A stretch of 64,000 bases of DNA from Petunia secreta. Its lineage: Eukaryota; Streptophyta; Magnoliopsida; Solanales; Solanaceae. Under the pieces are notes generated by a model that searched no databases, was not told the origin of the DNA, and saw only the letters and a list, made by a program, of their open reading frames with translations. Positions 34,453-46,964 of this stretch are shown piece after piece. Numbering within the stretch: the first letter of the stretch is position 1; each line of letters starts with the position of its first letter. The stretch is taken from NCBI GenBank assembly GCA_029990175.1, contig JARKIP010000005.1:73809376-73873375 (forward strand), written 5' to 3'. A program made the translations under genes and the position numbers.

Positions 34453-36069
34453 TCATGCAATTTGCTTTCCTTTGCCTTCCACATGCACAAGTGGAGGCTT
34501 CTCTTTTGCCTTCTTCCTCTCTACTCTTTCCCTCAGGGCTTCATCAGTTGGCACTTGTTTAGACATATGCAATTGGACCTCGTCTGGGAGCAAATAGGCA
34601 CATAAAGTACTCACCACTGTCATAGGATCAACAGTGGAAGCTGGAGCAATGTCATCATCATCAAACTCCATAGATGGCAGGGCTTCCATATCTTTTCTCA
34701 TCTCAATTGTTCTTCCACTTGTTCCATTTTGTAATGTCTAGGAATGGCTTTGGAACTATAAGGGACATGCATATTTGGGGGAACCTTCTCGCTTGGTGCC
34801 CTCTCTTTCTTCCTTGCTTCTTTTTATTTTAACAGCATATTCAATCTCTTGGCTATGTCAACTTGTGTCTTAGCTAATAGCTGAACTGCCTTCTTCACAT
34901 CTTCAATGTCTTTGGTGTTGGCTTCCATGGCTTTTACCAACTTGATAAATTGCTCAGTACTGATGGCTGGAGGAATTAGTGGTGGTGGTGGTAGTTGGAC
35001 TTGAGGCAAGATGGAGATAAGAGTTTTGATGTCATCCAACTTGACATCCAAGACCATCACTGCTTGAATCAGATCCTCAAAGAAAGTGCGAGTTTCTCTC
35101 AAAGTAGAAGGTATATCATGAAGTGTAGGAGTACCTGAAGGAGCAGCTCGTGCTAGACAGATCGGGTTGTTCACATCCTCAATCGCATATAAATTGAACT
35201 TCCTCGCGGGTTCTATATAGTTATCATCGGCTAAAGTGTCACATCCCTGATCCATCAATTATTCTGTCAAGGTGTTTGGGTAAGGGAAATTACAGCTATC
35301 AAATTTAGCTTCCTCAACCATTGTCTTAATTATTTTTTCTCCCAAATTGATTTTAATCCCCATCATCAGCCAATCTATCATTACTGCCCTCCTCAAAGTT
35401 AGTTCGTGGACCTCCCTTGTTGGCAAGATCCTGGAAAGGAAATTGAGTGCCATCCCTTCGCATCAAATTGAGGTCCGACCTCATGATTTGTACTTTTCTC
35501 TTCCTCCATTCAGGATTTGGTTCCATTCCAATTATTGGCATCAACCACTCTCTTTGGTCTTCCTCATATAGTGCCATATTTTCGGAGCGAGTTTGTGGAG
35601 TCCGAAGCAATTGTTCCATGCTTTCACAGACACATCCACCATTTGGTCTAGACAAAACACCTTGTAGTTCTTATCTTCATTTCTACCCAAAATGTTGTAG
35701 AATTCCCTAACCATGTCGATGCAAGCAACACTCAAAGTTCTTCTAAATATTTTTGCCCACCTGGTATTCATGAATGCTTTATAGAATCCCAGGTTGAACT
35801 ATTTCACTATTGTTGTACTAATCGCTCGCTCACAAGTAAAGCTCCCTTCATGCTCTTCCTCTTGAGCCATTGAGGTTGGGCTTGTGTATATCACGCTTTT
35901 GTTTCTTCTTAACTTCTCCCCTAGATTGCCTAACCAAGCTGGGTAAAAACTCCACATCTATAGAATCATCCTTAGAGGATAATTGCTCCTCGAGTTTCCA
36001 CTTTGATCTACTCTTTCCTTTGGGGTACTCTTGTGAAGCTCTTATGCCCAGGTATTATGTTTAAAACAG
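34453..36069 (-). pseudogene. Athila env-position ORF (putative plant transposon protein type), broken
   Basis: Minus-strand pieces in order are: KSTPKERVDQSGNSRSNYP with nearby LRRNKS near 36,030-35,890; MAQEEEHEGSFTCERAIS from 35,870; FYKAFMNTRWAKIFRRTLSV (about 35,800-35,730); REFYNILGRNEDKNYKVF and VSVKAWNNCFGL; WLMPIIGMEPNPEW; and EVHELTLRRAVMIDWLMMGIKINLGEKI (about 35,420-35,330). From 35,258 comes an acidic, Pro-rich and coiled-coil-like tail (ETRTFFEDLIQ, IEDVKKAVQLLAK). The middle resembles the domain often named putative plant transposon protein, found at this position in Athila and Tat elements; that is recognition by eye, not a search. Frameshifts near 35,650, 35,450 and 34,750 and several stops break it. 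Function in these elements is unknown. Confidence 0.6.
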
Positions 36070-36375
36070 CTGAACACATTTGTTAGTTAAATCCTACTCC
36101 TAAATTATCCTAAAACTATTGCACATGAAGCCTTTGAAAGTTTGCAAACCTTGGGAACAACACATAAAAACTAAAAGTCAAAATTAAGAGCTTTACATAA
36201 TTGGATTTCAAACATGAAATTAAAAAAATAATCTGAAAAACTAAGGTACTCATATTTCTCTAAGTTTACATGTGAAAAAAGCATGTACCACGATAAATCC
36301 CACCCACAACATGATGATTTAAACTAACCCCAACATAGTAAAAGGAAAATTAGATCTAGGGTTCAACGATCTTAC
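36070..36375 (-). other. Possible intron ahead of the env-position ORF
   Basis: The minus strand has ATCTG then GTAAGATCG at 36,376/36,375, a strong plant donor, and GTGTTCAG then CTG at 36,071-36,069, a good acceptor. The 306 bases between are AT-rich, and the basic start of the env-position ORF follows at once. Inferred from signals only. Confidence 0.35.
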
Positions 36376-37132
36376 CAGATTTGTGAAGAAAGGATCAAAA
36401 AAGGTTTTAGGTTTCGCGTGGGTTGTTGATAAATGAAGTGTGACTGCAATTGTGTGTGGTAATGAGTCTGAGAATGGCCAAAAGTAGGGTCGCCAGCAGT
36501 TGGGTGTTTGACTTTCACAATTTAGAAGTATAAAAGTTGAAAAATACTCACCTGGGGCCTTTTATAGTCGGTTGACCCAGTGGATCTACAGCCCGCCACT
36601 CATTCGGCGGCTGCCCAATGAAAATTTGTTACCTCCATTTTAGATCGGCGGGTGCCGATGTTTCGGTTGAATAGACTTGAGTCCTCTGTCAAGATCAAGA
36701 ATAGCGGTCCCGCAGAACATTTTTCGTTCCGCTGAATCAAATAGTTGGATTGCTGGAATGGATCGACGGTCGCCAATTGATTTGCTAAATGCCATTCATC
36801 TTCCACTGAAAAAATTTTGCTTAGCGTAAGCACGACTGATTCTGCCTATGTTTCGGCGGTCTGCCGAAGGCATTTCGCCTTTAGTTCGACAGGTGGCGAC
36901 CTCATTTGGTTGTCTTCCTTTTTTCAATTTCTTAAGACTAAGGCCCCCCACTTCTTGCACACTTCCATGCTTCCATTCCTGCACTTACACCACTCAACCA
37001 AGATCAAATGCTACAATCAAAGAACTTCATGTGAGATTTAATACTAACTAAATGTGGAAAAGTAAAACTTGGGTTGCTTCTCAAGAAGCGCTTGATTGAA
37101 CGTTGCGGCACGACGGTGTTACTTCAATTTAT
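36376..37132 (-). promoter_or_regulatory. Spacer between pol and env-position ORF, with promoter-like block
   Basis: There is no coding frame. In minus-strand order there is a GC-rich array (36,900-36,590: GGCGGTCTGCCG, GGCGGGTGCCG and GGCGGCTGCCC-like units on the plus strand). A TATA box CTATAAAA follows at 36567-36560, and then a C/A-rich untranslated-leader-like stretch leading to a splice donor at 36,376. The arrangement of GC array then TATA mirrors this element's own LTR (32,350-31,938). Confidence 0.45.
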
Positions 37133-40100
37133 TTATGGCTCCATGAGATAGATGCAAGAAACCTCTCTAGGCTCGAATTTGAATCGCATGTTGTGTTTCA
37201 CCCTTTGACCATTCACCCGAAATGTTTTGGAACCATCTTTTACTTGTAGCTCAACCCAACCATAAGGCGATGTCTCCACCACTTTGAGGGGTCCATTCCA
37301 CTTGGATTTCAACTTCCCATTGAATAAGTTCAATCTTAAGCTGAATGATAGCACCAAGTCCCCCGGTTTGAAGCTCTGGTTCCATATTTTCGAGTCATGA
37401 TTCATCTTCTCCCTCTCCTTGTAGAGTTTGGCATTTTCATAAGCATGAAATCTCATTTTATTGATTTCATGCATATTCTCCACCCGTGATTTGGAAGCTA
37501 CTTCCCAATTCATGTTGAGCTTCTTCAAGGCCCACAACGCATTGTGCTTCAACTCCACGGGGAGGTGACAAGCTTTTCCAAAAACCTAACGATAGGGCGA
37601 CATTTCAACAGGATACTTGTAAGCCATCCCATATGCCCATAATGCATCATCCAACTTCTTCGCCCAATCTTTCCGATTCATATTTACCGTTTTTGCTAAG
37701 ATTTGCTTGATCTCTCGACTTGACACCTCAACTTGGCCACTTGTTTGGGGGTGATAAGGTGTAGCAACCTTGTGTCTCACCGTATATTTCTCCAACAAAG
37801 AACCAAAGGCCCGGTTGCAAACTTGATATCCCCTGTCACTTATGATTGTGCGAGGGGTGATAAATCTTGTAAATATGATTTTCTTAAGGAAGGCGGTGAC
37901 ACTCCGAGCTTCATTGTTAGGCAAGGCAACCGCCTCAACCTATTTGGAGACATAGTCCACAGCCACAAGAATGTACTTCATTCCATATGAGCTTTGGAAG
38001 GGCCCATAAAGTCAATCAAAGAGCTCCACTTATACAATGGGGTTTTGAGGCATTTCATGCTTCCTCGAGATACCCCCCATTTCTTTGGAATTGGTCGCAA
38101 TTCTTTTTAAAAGAATGAGCATCCTTATACAACGAAGGCCAAAAGAAAACGCACTCAAGAACCTTAGCCGCCGTCCTCACACCACCATGATGCCCTCCAT
38201 AGGAAGCCGAGCGGCATCATTCAAGAATTGCCCCTTGTTCGGATTCGGCAACACATCTTCTTATCACTCCATTGACACGTACTTTTAAAAGAAAGGGCTC
38301 ATCCCAAAAGTAGTGTTAGGCATCTTTCATCAACTTCTTCCTTCAATTATATGAGAAGTCCTCCTAGACCAAGGGATTTCTTCCCAAGATACCGCCAATA
38401 TTCTCTCATCGGGAAAAAGTCATTGATCGCGAGAGTTTCTTTTGAGCGACCCTCCTCATCAAAATTGGACAAGTTTTCCACCATTTTTTTTTTGGAATTA
38501 GCTTGCCCTAGCAGCGGAATTGTATCAAAAAGCAAGGCAGAATAGGCTCTTACTGCTCTAGAAAGAACTTCTCTTTGATTTTTGGTCGCCTTTCTATCAA
38601 GTACCTTAAGATCAAATTCTCTCAATAGAAGTACCCACCAGATTAATCTTGCATTCTAATCCTTTTTGGCCATCAAGTACCAGATGGTGGATTGGTCGGT
38701 ATGCATAATGATTTTGGACCCTACCAAGTATGGCCGGAATTTTTCAAAACCAAACACAATGGCCAATAACTCCTTATCTGTCACCGAGTAGTTAAAATGG
38801 GCCGCATTCATTGTCTTGCTATCGTAATAGATAGGGCGAAACATCTTTTCAACCATTTGGCCAAGCACGTCCCCCAAAGACACATCGCTAGCATCACACA
38901 TTAGCTCAAATGGAAGATCCCAACTCGGACTTATTATCACCGGTGCGGTAGTCAACCTCTTTTTCACCTATTCAAAAGCCCTCAAACATGCTTCATTGAA
39001 TTCAAACTTAGCATATTTTTCCAAGAGCTTGCACAATGGATTGACAATCTTGGAGAAGTCTTTGATAAAATGGCGGTAGAACCTCCCATGTTCTAAAAAG
39101 CTTCTCACTCCTTTGATGGTTGTAGGAGGTGGAAGTTTTAAAAAATCACATCAATCTTGGCATGGTCTACTTCAACTCCATTCCTGGACACGTTGTGTCC
39201 TAGGACTATTCCTTCTTGAACAAGGAAGTGACACTTTTCCCAATTAAGCACAAGTTTGGTCTCCTCACACCTGTCTAAGACCTTCTCCAAATTGGATAGA
39301 CAATCTTCAAAGGAATCCCCAACCACCGAGAAGTCATCCATGAAGATCTCCCAGAAATTTTCCACCATATCATGGAAAAATACAAGCATATACCTTTGAA
39401 AGGTGGGCGGGGCATTACATAGGCCAAAAGGAATTTTGGGAATGCAGAATTACCATATGGGCATGTAAAAGCTGTCTTGTCTTTATCATTTTCCTTGATA
39501 GATATTTGATTATACCCCGAGTATCCATTACAGAAATAATAGTAAGCACGGGCCACCAATCGATCAAACATTAGAACAATGAAAGGTAGGGGAAAGTGGT
39601 TTTTTCTAGTGGCATTGTTGAGCTTACGGTAGTCCACACAAACTTGCCAACCGGTAATGGTTTGGGTTGCTATAGTTCTCCTTTGTCATTATGAACTACC
39701 GTCATCCCTCATTTCTTGGGAACACATTGAACCAGTGACACCCACTCACTATCGAAAAGTGGCACTATCAATTCCCGCGTCCAACCACTTAATGATCTCT
39801 TTTTTCAACACTTCTTGCATAGGAGGATTCAACCTCTTTTGGTGTTCGATTGATTGTTTGCAACCTTCTTCAAGTAAGATCTTGTGAGTACACACCCCTG
39901 AATCAATCCCATTTATATTCGCAAGAGTCAAACCTATCGCCCTTTTCCTCCGCTTCACCACTTCAAAAAGTTTTTGTTCTTGATATTTGCTTAGGTGCTA
40001 AGAAATAATTATAGGAAGAGTGGAGTTTGGTCCAAGGAAGGTAAAGTGGGTGGAAGGACTTTCAATTGAAGGGTAGGTAGTTCTTCTATGGAGGGTCTTG

Positions 40101-40860
40101 TTGGTGTAGCAGTTCGGTTTTCAAATCTAGGGATTGCTTTTTGGGTACAAAAGGTTTGGTTCCCGATCTCTCCAATGTTTTTCAAGACGTATGAGCAAGT
40201 GGCCTCCTTTTCTATCGGTTGATTCAACACTCTCCTCATAGTCCACATCCATATTCCAATTCATTGCCACAAAAGCATCTTCTTGACTAACCAAAACGCT
40301 TTCTTTCTCTACAAGTGCATCAACCACCATGTCAACGTATTAGCAAGTGTCCTCCTCTTCCATTGGTTGCTTTAAGGACTTTCAAATGTGGAAGACCATT
40401 TTCTCCCTATTGAATCTAAAAGTAAGCTCACCTCTTTCTACATCACACAAAGCCCTTCTGGTTGCAAAAAATGGACACCCAAGGATGATTGGGACTTCAA
40501 ATTCTACCGGACAATCAAGTATTACAAAATCCACCGAGAAAACGAATTTGTAAACTTTTACCAACACATCATCAATAATCCCAATCGGCCTCTTATGGAC
40601 CGGTCAGCTATTTTCAAGTTCATTGTTGTTGACCTTGGAGCTTCTATTGCCAAGGTCTTGTATACCGCGTAGGGCATCAAGTTTATACTCACCTCAAGGT
40701 CATACAAGGCTATATCAAAACGTCTTCCCCCAATTGTGCAAGGAATTATAAAGGGTCCCGTTTCATCCATCTTTTGTGCCATATGTTTAAACACAATTGC
40801 ACTACATTGGTGCGTGATCTTTATAGTCTCCATAGTTATTTTTAGGGACAAGGTCTTTCA
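37133..40860 (-). pseudogene. Athila pol: protease, RT, RNase H, integrase (broken)
   Basis: In minus order, protease covers about 40,760-40,380 (IPCTIGGRRFDIALYDLEVSINLMP, then VDFVILDCPVEFEVPIILGCPFFAT). Its expected DLGA-like catalytic motif reads DLEV. Reverse transcriptase covers 39,640-39,140 (MDYRKLNNATRKNHFPLPF; motif A reads CNGYSGYNQI, with Asn where the catalytic Asp is expected; IFMDDFSVVGDSF; LNWEKCHFLVQEG). RNase H covers 38,967-38,656 (FELMCDASDVSLGDVLGQ; TDKELLAIVF). The integrase core lies at 37,924-37,586 (PYHPQTSGQVEVSSREIK) and its C-terminus at 37,558-37,133 (FKPGDLVL, LKSKWNGPLKVVE). Many frameshifts separate the pieces. Confidence 0.88.
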
Positions 40861-41132
40861 TGAATTAGGCCACATTTGGCATTTGACTTAATGCATCCAC
40901 GAGAGGGAGGCTGACGGAAGTAGTGGCTATCTTCTCCCAAATCTTATTAGTATGAGAAGCTTGCCTTTTCTTGGCTCTTCTTTGTGGGAACGAATATGAA
41001 ATTTTGGGAATGGAGCTTGGACTAGGAAGACTTTGTTTGGGTGGTGGAGTTTTCATCGGTTTAGCTTTTTGTATAGTAATAGACTTCAGAAGTAGGCTTT
41101 TGAGGGATTGCCTCAACATCGTTCTCATTGTC

Positions 41133-43083
41133 TTATCCTTCCTCATCTTCTTGCATGAAATCTTCCTTAATAGCTTGATTTTCATTCAACTCATCACCAG
41201 TATTATCATAACAAACTCTCATATCTACCTCATCACCAACACCTTTAGCTTTAGGATCATCCCATGTCTTGCAACTCCGTGTTGTAATTTCCATCACTTG
41301 GTCTTTGCCATTTCTCCTGGGGTTCAATACCGTATCACTTGGTAGTGCTCGTTGCGGCCATTGGTTCACTTGATAAGATAGGCTACTCATTTGGGACACA
41401 AGTGCCTTGATGGAAGTGGTAAGAGATGTCATTGTTTGCTTGATATCTCTAGAATAGCCTTGTTGATTCGTGAGCATCTCATTCATCATCTTTTCTAACT
41501 TTGATTGGTTCTGTTTTTCATATTCATTTTGCTTGCATGGGGCTCTTGGCACATATGGTTGAGAGAAACCGACTTCTCTCCCTTCTTGATTGTTGCCCTA
41601 ATTTAGCCTTCCTCGGTCTTGCCTCCAATGGCCTTGTTGATACGGCCTTTGATATCCTCCTCGATCATAGCTTCTTTGGCCTTAGTAGTTGGCCAAATAA
41701 TTGGCTTTTTCTTCTCCTTGGACAATGAAACATTGATCTGAGTAGTACCCCCTCTTGCCCTTGTTGAAAAAGAGTGAGAGGAGCACCCCCAAGGGTTACA
41801 TAACCCATAAGAGCCCCTTGATGACCGACAGTTATGACTTGGAGATTTTCCACTTCGTTAATCTTCTTCTCATTGGCTTCTTTATCAAATTTTTAATTAT
41901 GACTAATGATCTCTGTGTTTGTGAGGATCCTAGCAATTTTCTTGTCTTGATCTTCCAATCACCTCATCATCATCGAACTCATTCCACCATCTATCATATT
42001 TTGAGCTCTTGATTTCCAATCTTGCGATTGCTTGGCAACTTTGTTGAGGATCTCTTTGACTTCTCCATAATATTTATCCATGATAGCACCTCCACATAAG
42101 TTGTTCACGGCTGATTGATTCATCTTATTTATCCCTTGATAGAAGCATTGTGTAACATGTCATCACAAAAATCATGAGTAGGATAATAAAGCAACACTTC
42201 TTGGAAAGCTTCCCAAGCCTCAGACAATGAATCGAATCGATCTTGCTTGATCATGTACACTTTGCCCCTCACTTAGGCTTGTTTGCCCTTTGTCAAGAAC
42301 TTTGCCAAGAATTTTTTCACAAGCTCACTCCATGTATATATTATGTTCTTGGGAAATTTGTTCAACCATGCATTGGCCTTCCCTTGTAGAGAATAGGAAA
42401 AGACCCTTAGGCGTAGAGATTTTCCGTAACATGAACAGACTTGTAGATATCGCATATTTGGAAAAAAATTCTCAAATGCTCATTAGAATCCTCATGAGTG
42501 TCTCTACCGAAGAATCAATTTTGTTCAAGCCGATGTAAGATCACTTGTAGAGTGCTAAAGTAACAGTTCCAGGAATGGTTGGAGGAACAATAGCACTAGC
42601 AAAACTTTCCATGTCTACCTCCTTATTTGACTCATCATCTATGTCTTGCATAGGTTGGTTGTTGTTCTGACCACCTCTCACATTTTGGTTCCGATTGACA
42701 TTGCAAATATTTCCTCGATTGGCATTACCCTCTCGGTTGAAATGAATATCAAGCCACCTCGGTTTGAACCTTGGCCACCTCAGTTTGAATTATTACCATC
42801 CCGATTGGCATTGCCTGCAACACCAAAATTTGCTTATACCCCTTCATTAGCTAGAGCACCCACTTTTGGGTCATCTCTATTGGGTACTACATTATCAACG
42901 TGAGGAGCTTCAACATTGCCCTAAAGTTCCTCTTCAACAAAATAGTCGCGGCCCTCATCACCAAGATTAACATCTTCAAATTCCTCTTATGCATATTTCC
43001 CTCCGTAACCATCCTCATGATCTTGATAGGCATGGTTATAATTTGGATTCCGGAAAACTTGATTCAGATTTCGTCTAATTGCC
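41133..43083 (-). pseudogene. Athila gag (broken)
   Basis: The start is near 43,083 (MAIRRNLNQVFRNPNYNHAYQ). The core near 42,410-42,180 reads LRLRVFSYSLQGKANAWLNK, WSELVKKFLAKF and SLSEAWEAFQE, a pattern typical of Athila gag. The C-terminal part at 41,552-41,133 includes KLEKMMNEMLTNQQGYSRDI, NQWPQRALPSDTVLNPR and MEITTRSCKTWDD. Gag would form the particle that packages element RNA. Frameshifts and stops occur throughout. Confidence 0.8.
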
Positions 43084-43198
43084 ATAGTTCACCTACGCAA
43101 GGTAAAAAACAAAGCAAGAGGGAAAATGGTAGGAATAGAAAACAAAACTAGAACAAGAGATATTCAATCTAATAGATAAAACCGTAGAGCCTTGGAAA

Positions 43199-43333
43199 TG
43201 ATGCTAAAATTCGGTCCATGCTCAACCTACACCTCGATAGGTAAGAGGCGATCGACAAAGATATAGTACTCAAAAGAGTCAGGATCGAATTACACGAGGA
43301 AATAGCACGTGATCTAGAATAGAATGAATATAA
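43199..43333 (-). repeat. Extra copy of the Athila LTR end
   Basis: TGATGCTAAAATTCGG at 43,199 begins a diverged 135-base copy of the LTR's first bases, directly followed by the real LTR starting TGATGCCAAAATTTAG at 43,334. It lies between LTR and gag, where the primer binding site should be, and no clear primer site is visible. Confidence 0.8.
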
Positions 43334-43684
43334 TGATGCCAAAATTTAGTCCATGCTCAATCTACACCTCGATAGGTAAGAGGCGATCGGCAAAGATGTA
43401 GTACTAAAAAGAGTCGGGATCGAATTCCACGAGGAAATAGCACGTGATCTAGAATAGAATGAATAGAAATTGAGTTCTAAGATGTGTTCGAGTATTCCTA
43501 AGTCAAAAGGGATGTTGAATACAACTAAGATTAATATTAACAATTAAACTAACATGTAACGATAACACGATTGAATGGGTCGTAAACAATTCAAAGATGC
43601 TAATGGTTTACTGACTCAGACAAGACTCTAATAACCTAAACACAAATCTAATTGCACAATTTCCATGGGTAATTCTTAATGGTC
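43334..43684 (-). repeat. Athila 5' LTR, part 1
   Basis: It aligns with 31,023-31,380 of the 3' LTR. It is interrupted at 43,684 by the non-autonomous CRM relative (target duplication TGGTC at 43680-43684). Confidence 0.85.
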
Positions 43685-44398
43685 TGATAAGGATCAAAGA
43701 TAGCGGAAGCAACAAAGATAGCGGAAGCAAGAAGTAAACTACGATAACAAATAAATAAGGGTCGGGGAAGAACAGAAATAGAAGAAAGAAAGGATAATCG
43801 AATCAAACCATGATTTGAATATCCAAGAGAGAGAAAGAAACTTGAACCAATCACGGGATCACACTAGGTTGATCCGCCATAGATTCCAACTAAGAGATAC
43901 ATGAAGCTCAAGCTTCAACAAGAAGGGTCTAGCCTCTTCTAAATTCAATTCTTCAATCTCAAAATCTATCTAATGAACTAAATGACCTAAGTGTAGTATT
44001 TATAGATGTTCTACACTTCTAATTAAAGACTAAAATAACCCTACAAGTTGGGTAAAATTATAAAGAACACGTAGGGTCAAGCTAGTAAATAATCCTAGGA
44101 AAGAGAGTGAGTCCCGTCTTGACTTGGCTGTGAAGTAGGCGGAGTGACTAGAAGATGGGGCGGAGCGCCTGAAAATGTCATGATTTTTGGCAGTAGTCTC
44201 TTGGGGCGGAGCGCCCAAGACTTGGGCACAGCGCCTAGTCTTCTATGCAACTGGGCGGAGCGCCCAGTGCTGGATCCAGCTCCTTGATCTTCAAAATGCT
44301 CCCGAACTCTTCCTCGATGCTCTTGACCTCTCGTCCTTTGCGTCCTCCAATCCCAGCTCTTGATGGTAAGTGTTTTAAGCTCGATTTGACCCGTATCA
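43685..44398 (-). repeat. Non-autonomous CRM relative, 3' LTR
   Basis: It runs from TGATAAGG to CGTATCA. A minus-strand TATAAATA box lies at 43998-44005. GGCGGAGCGCC-type motifs occur at 44,137, 44,160, 44,206 and 44,250. Near its left end the phrase AGATAGCGGAAGCAA is duplicated relative to the other LTR. Confidence 0.95.
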
Positions 44399-44716
44399 TC
44401 CTCCCCTTCTTGAAAGGATTTCGTCCTCGAAACCAAACCATCAAGACCTACAACCACAGACAAGCACAACCCAAATCTCCTACTACAAGAGTAGGTTAAT
44501 GCAAGTAGTGTGGAAAAAACACACTCTTATGGTATAACCAAGTATCAATGACAATGATAATGCGGATGTTTCCAAAGAAAACAACAAGTACTTGGCTTCT
44601 CCAATGGGTGAACTCAACACAAGAACAAACAAAGAGATCAATAGTGCATAGAATTTGCAAGATCAAGCTATCGAAATCCCTACGATCTCTATGTTCATGA
44701 CTAACACACCAAGACT

Positions 44717-46922
44717 TCAGTAAGCAAGTAGAACAAGAGTGAGTGCAAGTGATGTGGAAAACACACTTTTATGATAGAGCCAAGTATCAATACTAATCAA
44801 AAAGCTTATGTCTCCAAAGGAAACAACAAGTTCTTGGCTCAACAACGACAAGCACTCAAAACCATAACAAGCAAAGAGATCAATAAGACATGGAACATGC
44901 AAGATTAAGCAACTAAGTTCCTTATGACCTCCAAGCTTATGGTCAACACACCAAGCCTTCAATGCATTACTATCACAATATCTATCATTGGCTTTGGTAT
45001 GCTCAACACTGAAGGTGTGATCAACATGTGGGGTGGAGTAAACAAAATAGTTCAATTAGCAACTAACATCAAATACTCCGCTCCCTTTCTTGGAAGCACT
45101 CTTACACACACCAAAAGTGACTTCCTCACCTCTAAATCCACCTCTAAGACAATCTTCCTCACTAGAAAAACTCCTAATGAAGGCTTCCAAAATAGGTTCT
45201 TCATCATTATAGTCCACACAATGAAGGTTAGGACTATTAGAAGATGGTCCAACACAACTAATACCAAGACCACTCATCTCAATTGGAGTTCCAAATAATG
45301 GATTGTCTATAAAGTCAAACTTTCCAAACCATGGAGGTTTAAATCCAAACTCTTCTCTAGTTTGATACACATCGCCACCTCTTTTAAAATCACCTTAAAA
45401 CAAGGGGTTAGTGAAAACAAGTCCACTACCCATCAAAGGTGAAGTATCCAAACTAGAGTCATCATTCACACTTGAGAAATCATCAAAGACAATCCTATCC
45501 ATCTCCCTCAATAGAGATTCCTCAAGGCTATGATCATCCTCACGACAACATTTGAGACCACCATTATCAAATAAACAATCAAAGGGAAGAATAGGATATT
45601 TATTTAACTCATCTTCTCCTCTATCAATTATAGGTGGGGTGTTAGAACAAGGGTCACTAACAAGGTCAACTACACAATCTTCACTAAAGAGAGGTTTAAT
45701 GAAAATCGAGCTCACATCATGATGTGGCTTATCATCCCTCTCAACTAGTGGTTCACAATCACACACAAGTTGACCGACCGACTCTACACTAGTTGCAAAC
45801 ACATTGTAATCACACAATTCATCAACTAGCATAGAGTGTTCACAAACACTATCACATGAAAAGGAAGTACCATGCTCATGGGAAGGAAAACTAACACATA
45901 CCTTTGAGTGGCCATCTTGCTCACTCAATGCACTTGAAGTATCATGGCTAGCTTCTCTATCTATAAGCTCACATTGAAGATTTTTTTCACCTTGTCCTTC
46001 CGTCTTGGAACATGATTGAGGCTCCATTGGCTTGCCTCCAAGAATACCTACAAAAGAGCTAACACAAGTAGAAGAAACAGATAAAGAGTAAGTGTTAGAA
46101 TAAGGGGTGTCCTCACTCTCAACAAATCTTTTTCCCTCTTTCTTTTCCCTCATTTTCTTTCCAAGGTCGGGTGTAGATTCAGGTGGTGAGATCCCACTCA
46201 CATCACTCAACACATCCTTTCCTTTTTCCACTCGAGGAATGTCACCGGTCACTCCCTTACTCCTCTCAATCTTTTGTCTCTCATATTCGGGTGAGTTGGG
46301 GCGAGGCCCAAGGATACCCATAGCTAGAGTAGGTGGACTCTTAACATAAACCCGAAATCTAGGACTTTGAGACTCATCACTTGAGGTTTCCTTCTCCTTT
46401 GTTGGTGAACCACTTGGCTTTGGAGCTTGTGGCTTCGGGTTCACCTTGTTGACACTTGTCAACTCTTTTCTTGCACTAGTCCCACTATTTCTTATATTTG
46501 TAGGACTTCTTGATTGCTCAATTTCAACCATGGAATGAAGTTCCCGCTCCTTTCTTCTTTGCATTGCCAAGGAAGGTGCACTAGTAAGCAACTTGTCACT
46601 TGCCCCCCAAAGTTCAAAGTCATAAGTCCTTTGACCCTTGCTCACATGATACTTATACCTCACAATACTATATTCCACCCTCTTGTCTTGCAACCATGGC
46701 TCACCTAACCACATATCAAAATGTTGCATGGGATACACCTCACACCAAACATAACTCTTGTAATTCCTATGAGATATGTACACCCAAGCTTTCTTGGAAA
46801 CCCGCACTCCATTGTACTCATAAGGATGCTCTAAAGCATAGCAAGGTACCCTTAGCTCATCAACCAACGAGGGGCTAATTCAATTGGCAATCGGTGTCAC
46901 CAATCTTGAGCAAGTATCCTCC
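44717..46922 (-). pseudogene. Novel long ORF with N-terminal protease-like segment
   Basis: From the ATG at 46,867 down to 44,717 one frame stays open for about 717 codons, with only two stops (45,395 and 45,056). Residues 1 to about 75 align with the second half of the CRM protease: LRVPCYALEHPYEYN matches LKLPTLKHPNPYRLQ, and VYPMQHFDMWLGEPWLQDKRVEY matches AVPMKSCHLLFWRPWQFDRNVVH. The segment just upstream reads VMEDTCSRLVTPI, with DTC where the catalytic DSG would be. The rest is Ser/Asp/Glu-rich with KPSGSPTKEKETSSDESQSP, short repeats of acidic and Cys-containing patches (CDYNVF, CDCEPLVERDD), and the late motifs REEFGFKPPWFGKFDFIDNPLF and YSTPHVDHTFSVEHTKANDR. I do not recognise the body. 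It could be a trans-acting packaging or capsid-like protein, or a captured gene. Confidence 0.7.
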
Positions 46923-46964
46923 ATTACCATCCACCCCAACAACGAACCTTCTTAGACCAAAGTT

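Larger units (their letters stand above)
31023..43684 (-). mobile_element. Athila-lineage LTR retrotransposon with env-position ORF (5' LTR split; continues 49448-49645)
   Basis: Minus-strand order is 5' LTR (49645-49448 and 43684-43334), gag, protease, RT, RNase H, integrase, spacer, env-position ORF, noncoding tail, 3' LTR (32558-31023). The Athila assignment rests on the integrase C-terminus (LKSKWNGPLKVVE, FRVNGQRVKHN), gag style, and the polypurine tract and LTR start on the minus strand (TTAAGTTGGGGAAGTTGATATGTTGG-like, near 32,575-32,550). A younger non-autonomous CRM relative has inserted in the 5' LTR. Every reading frame is broken. Confidence 0.85.

Noticed and set aside
44095..44469. 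Minus-strand frame of 124 codons as an independent gene
   Set aside because: It is the LTR-encoded pol tail relic of the CRM family (SRTKSFQEGEDD, then LTR sequence).
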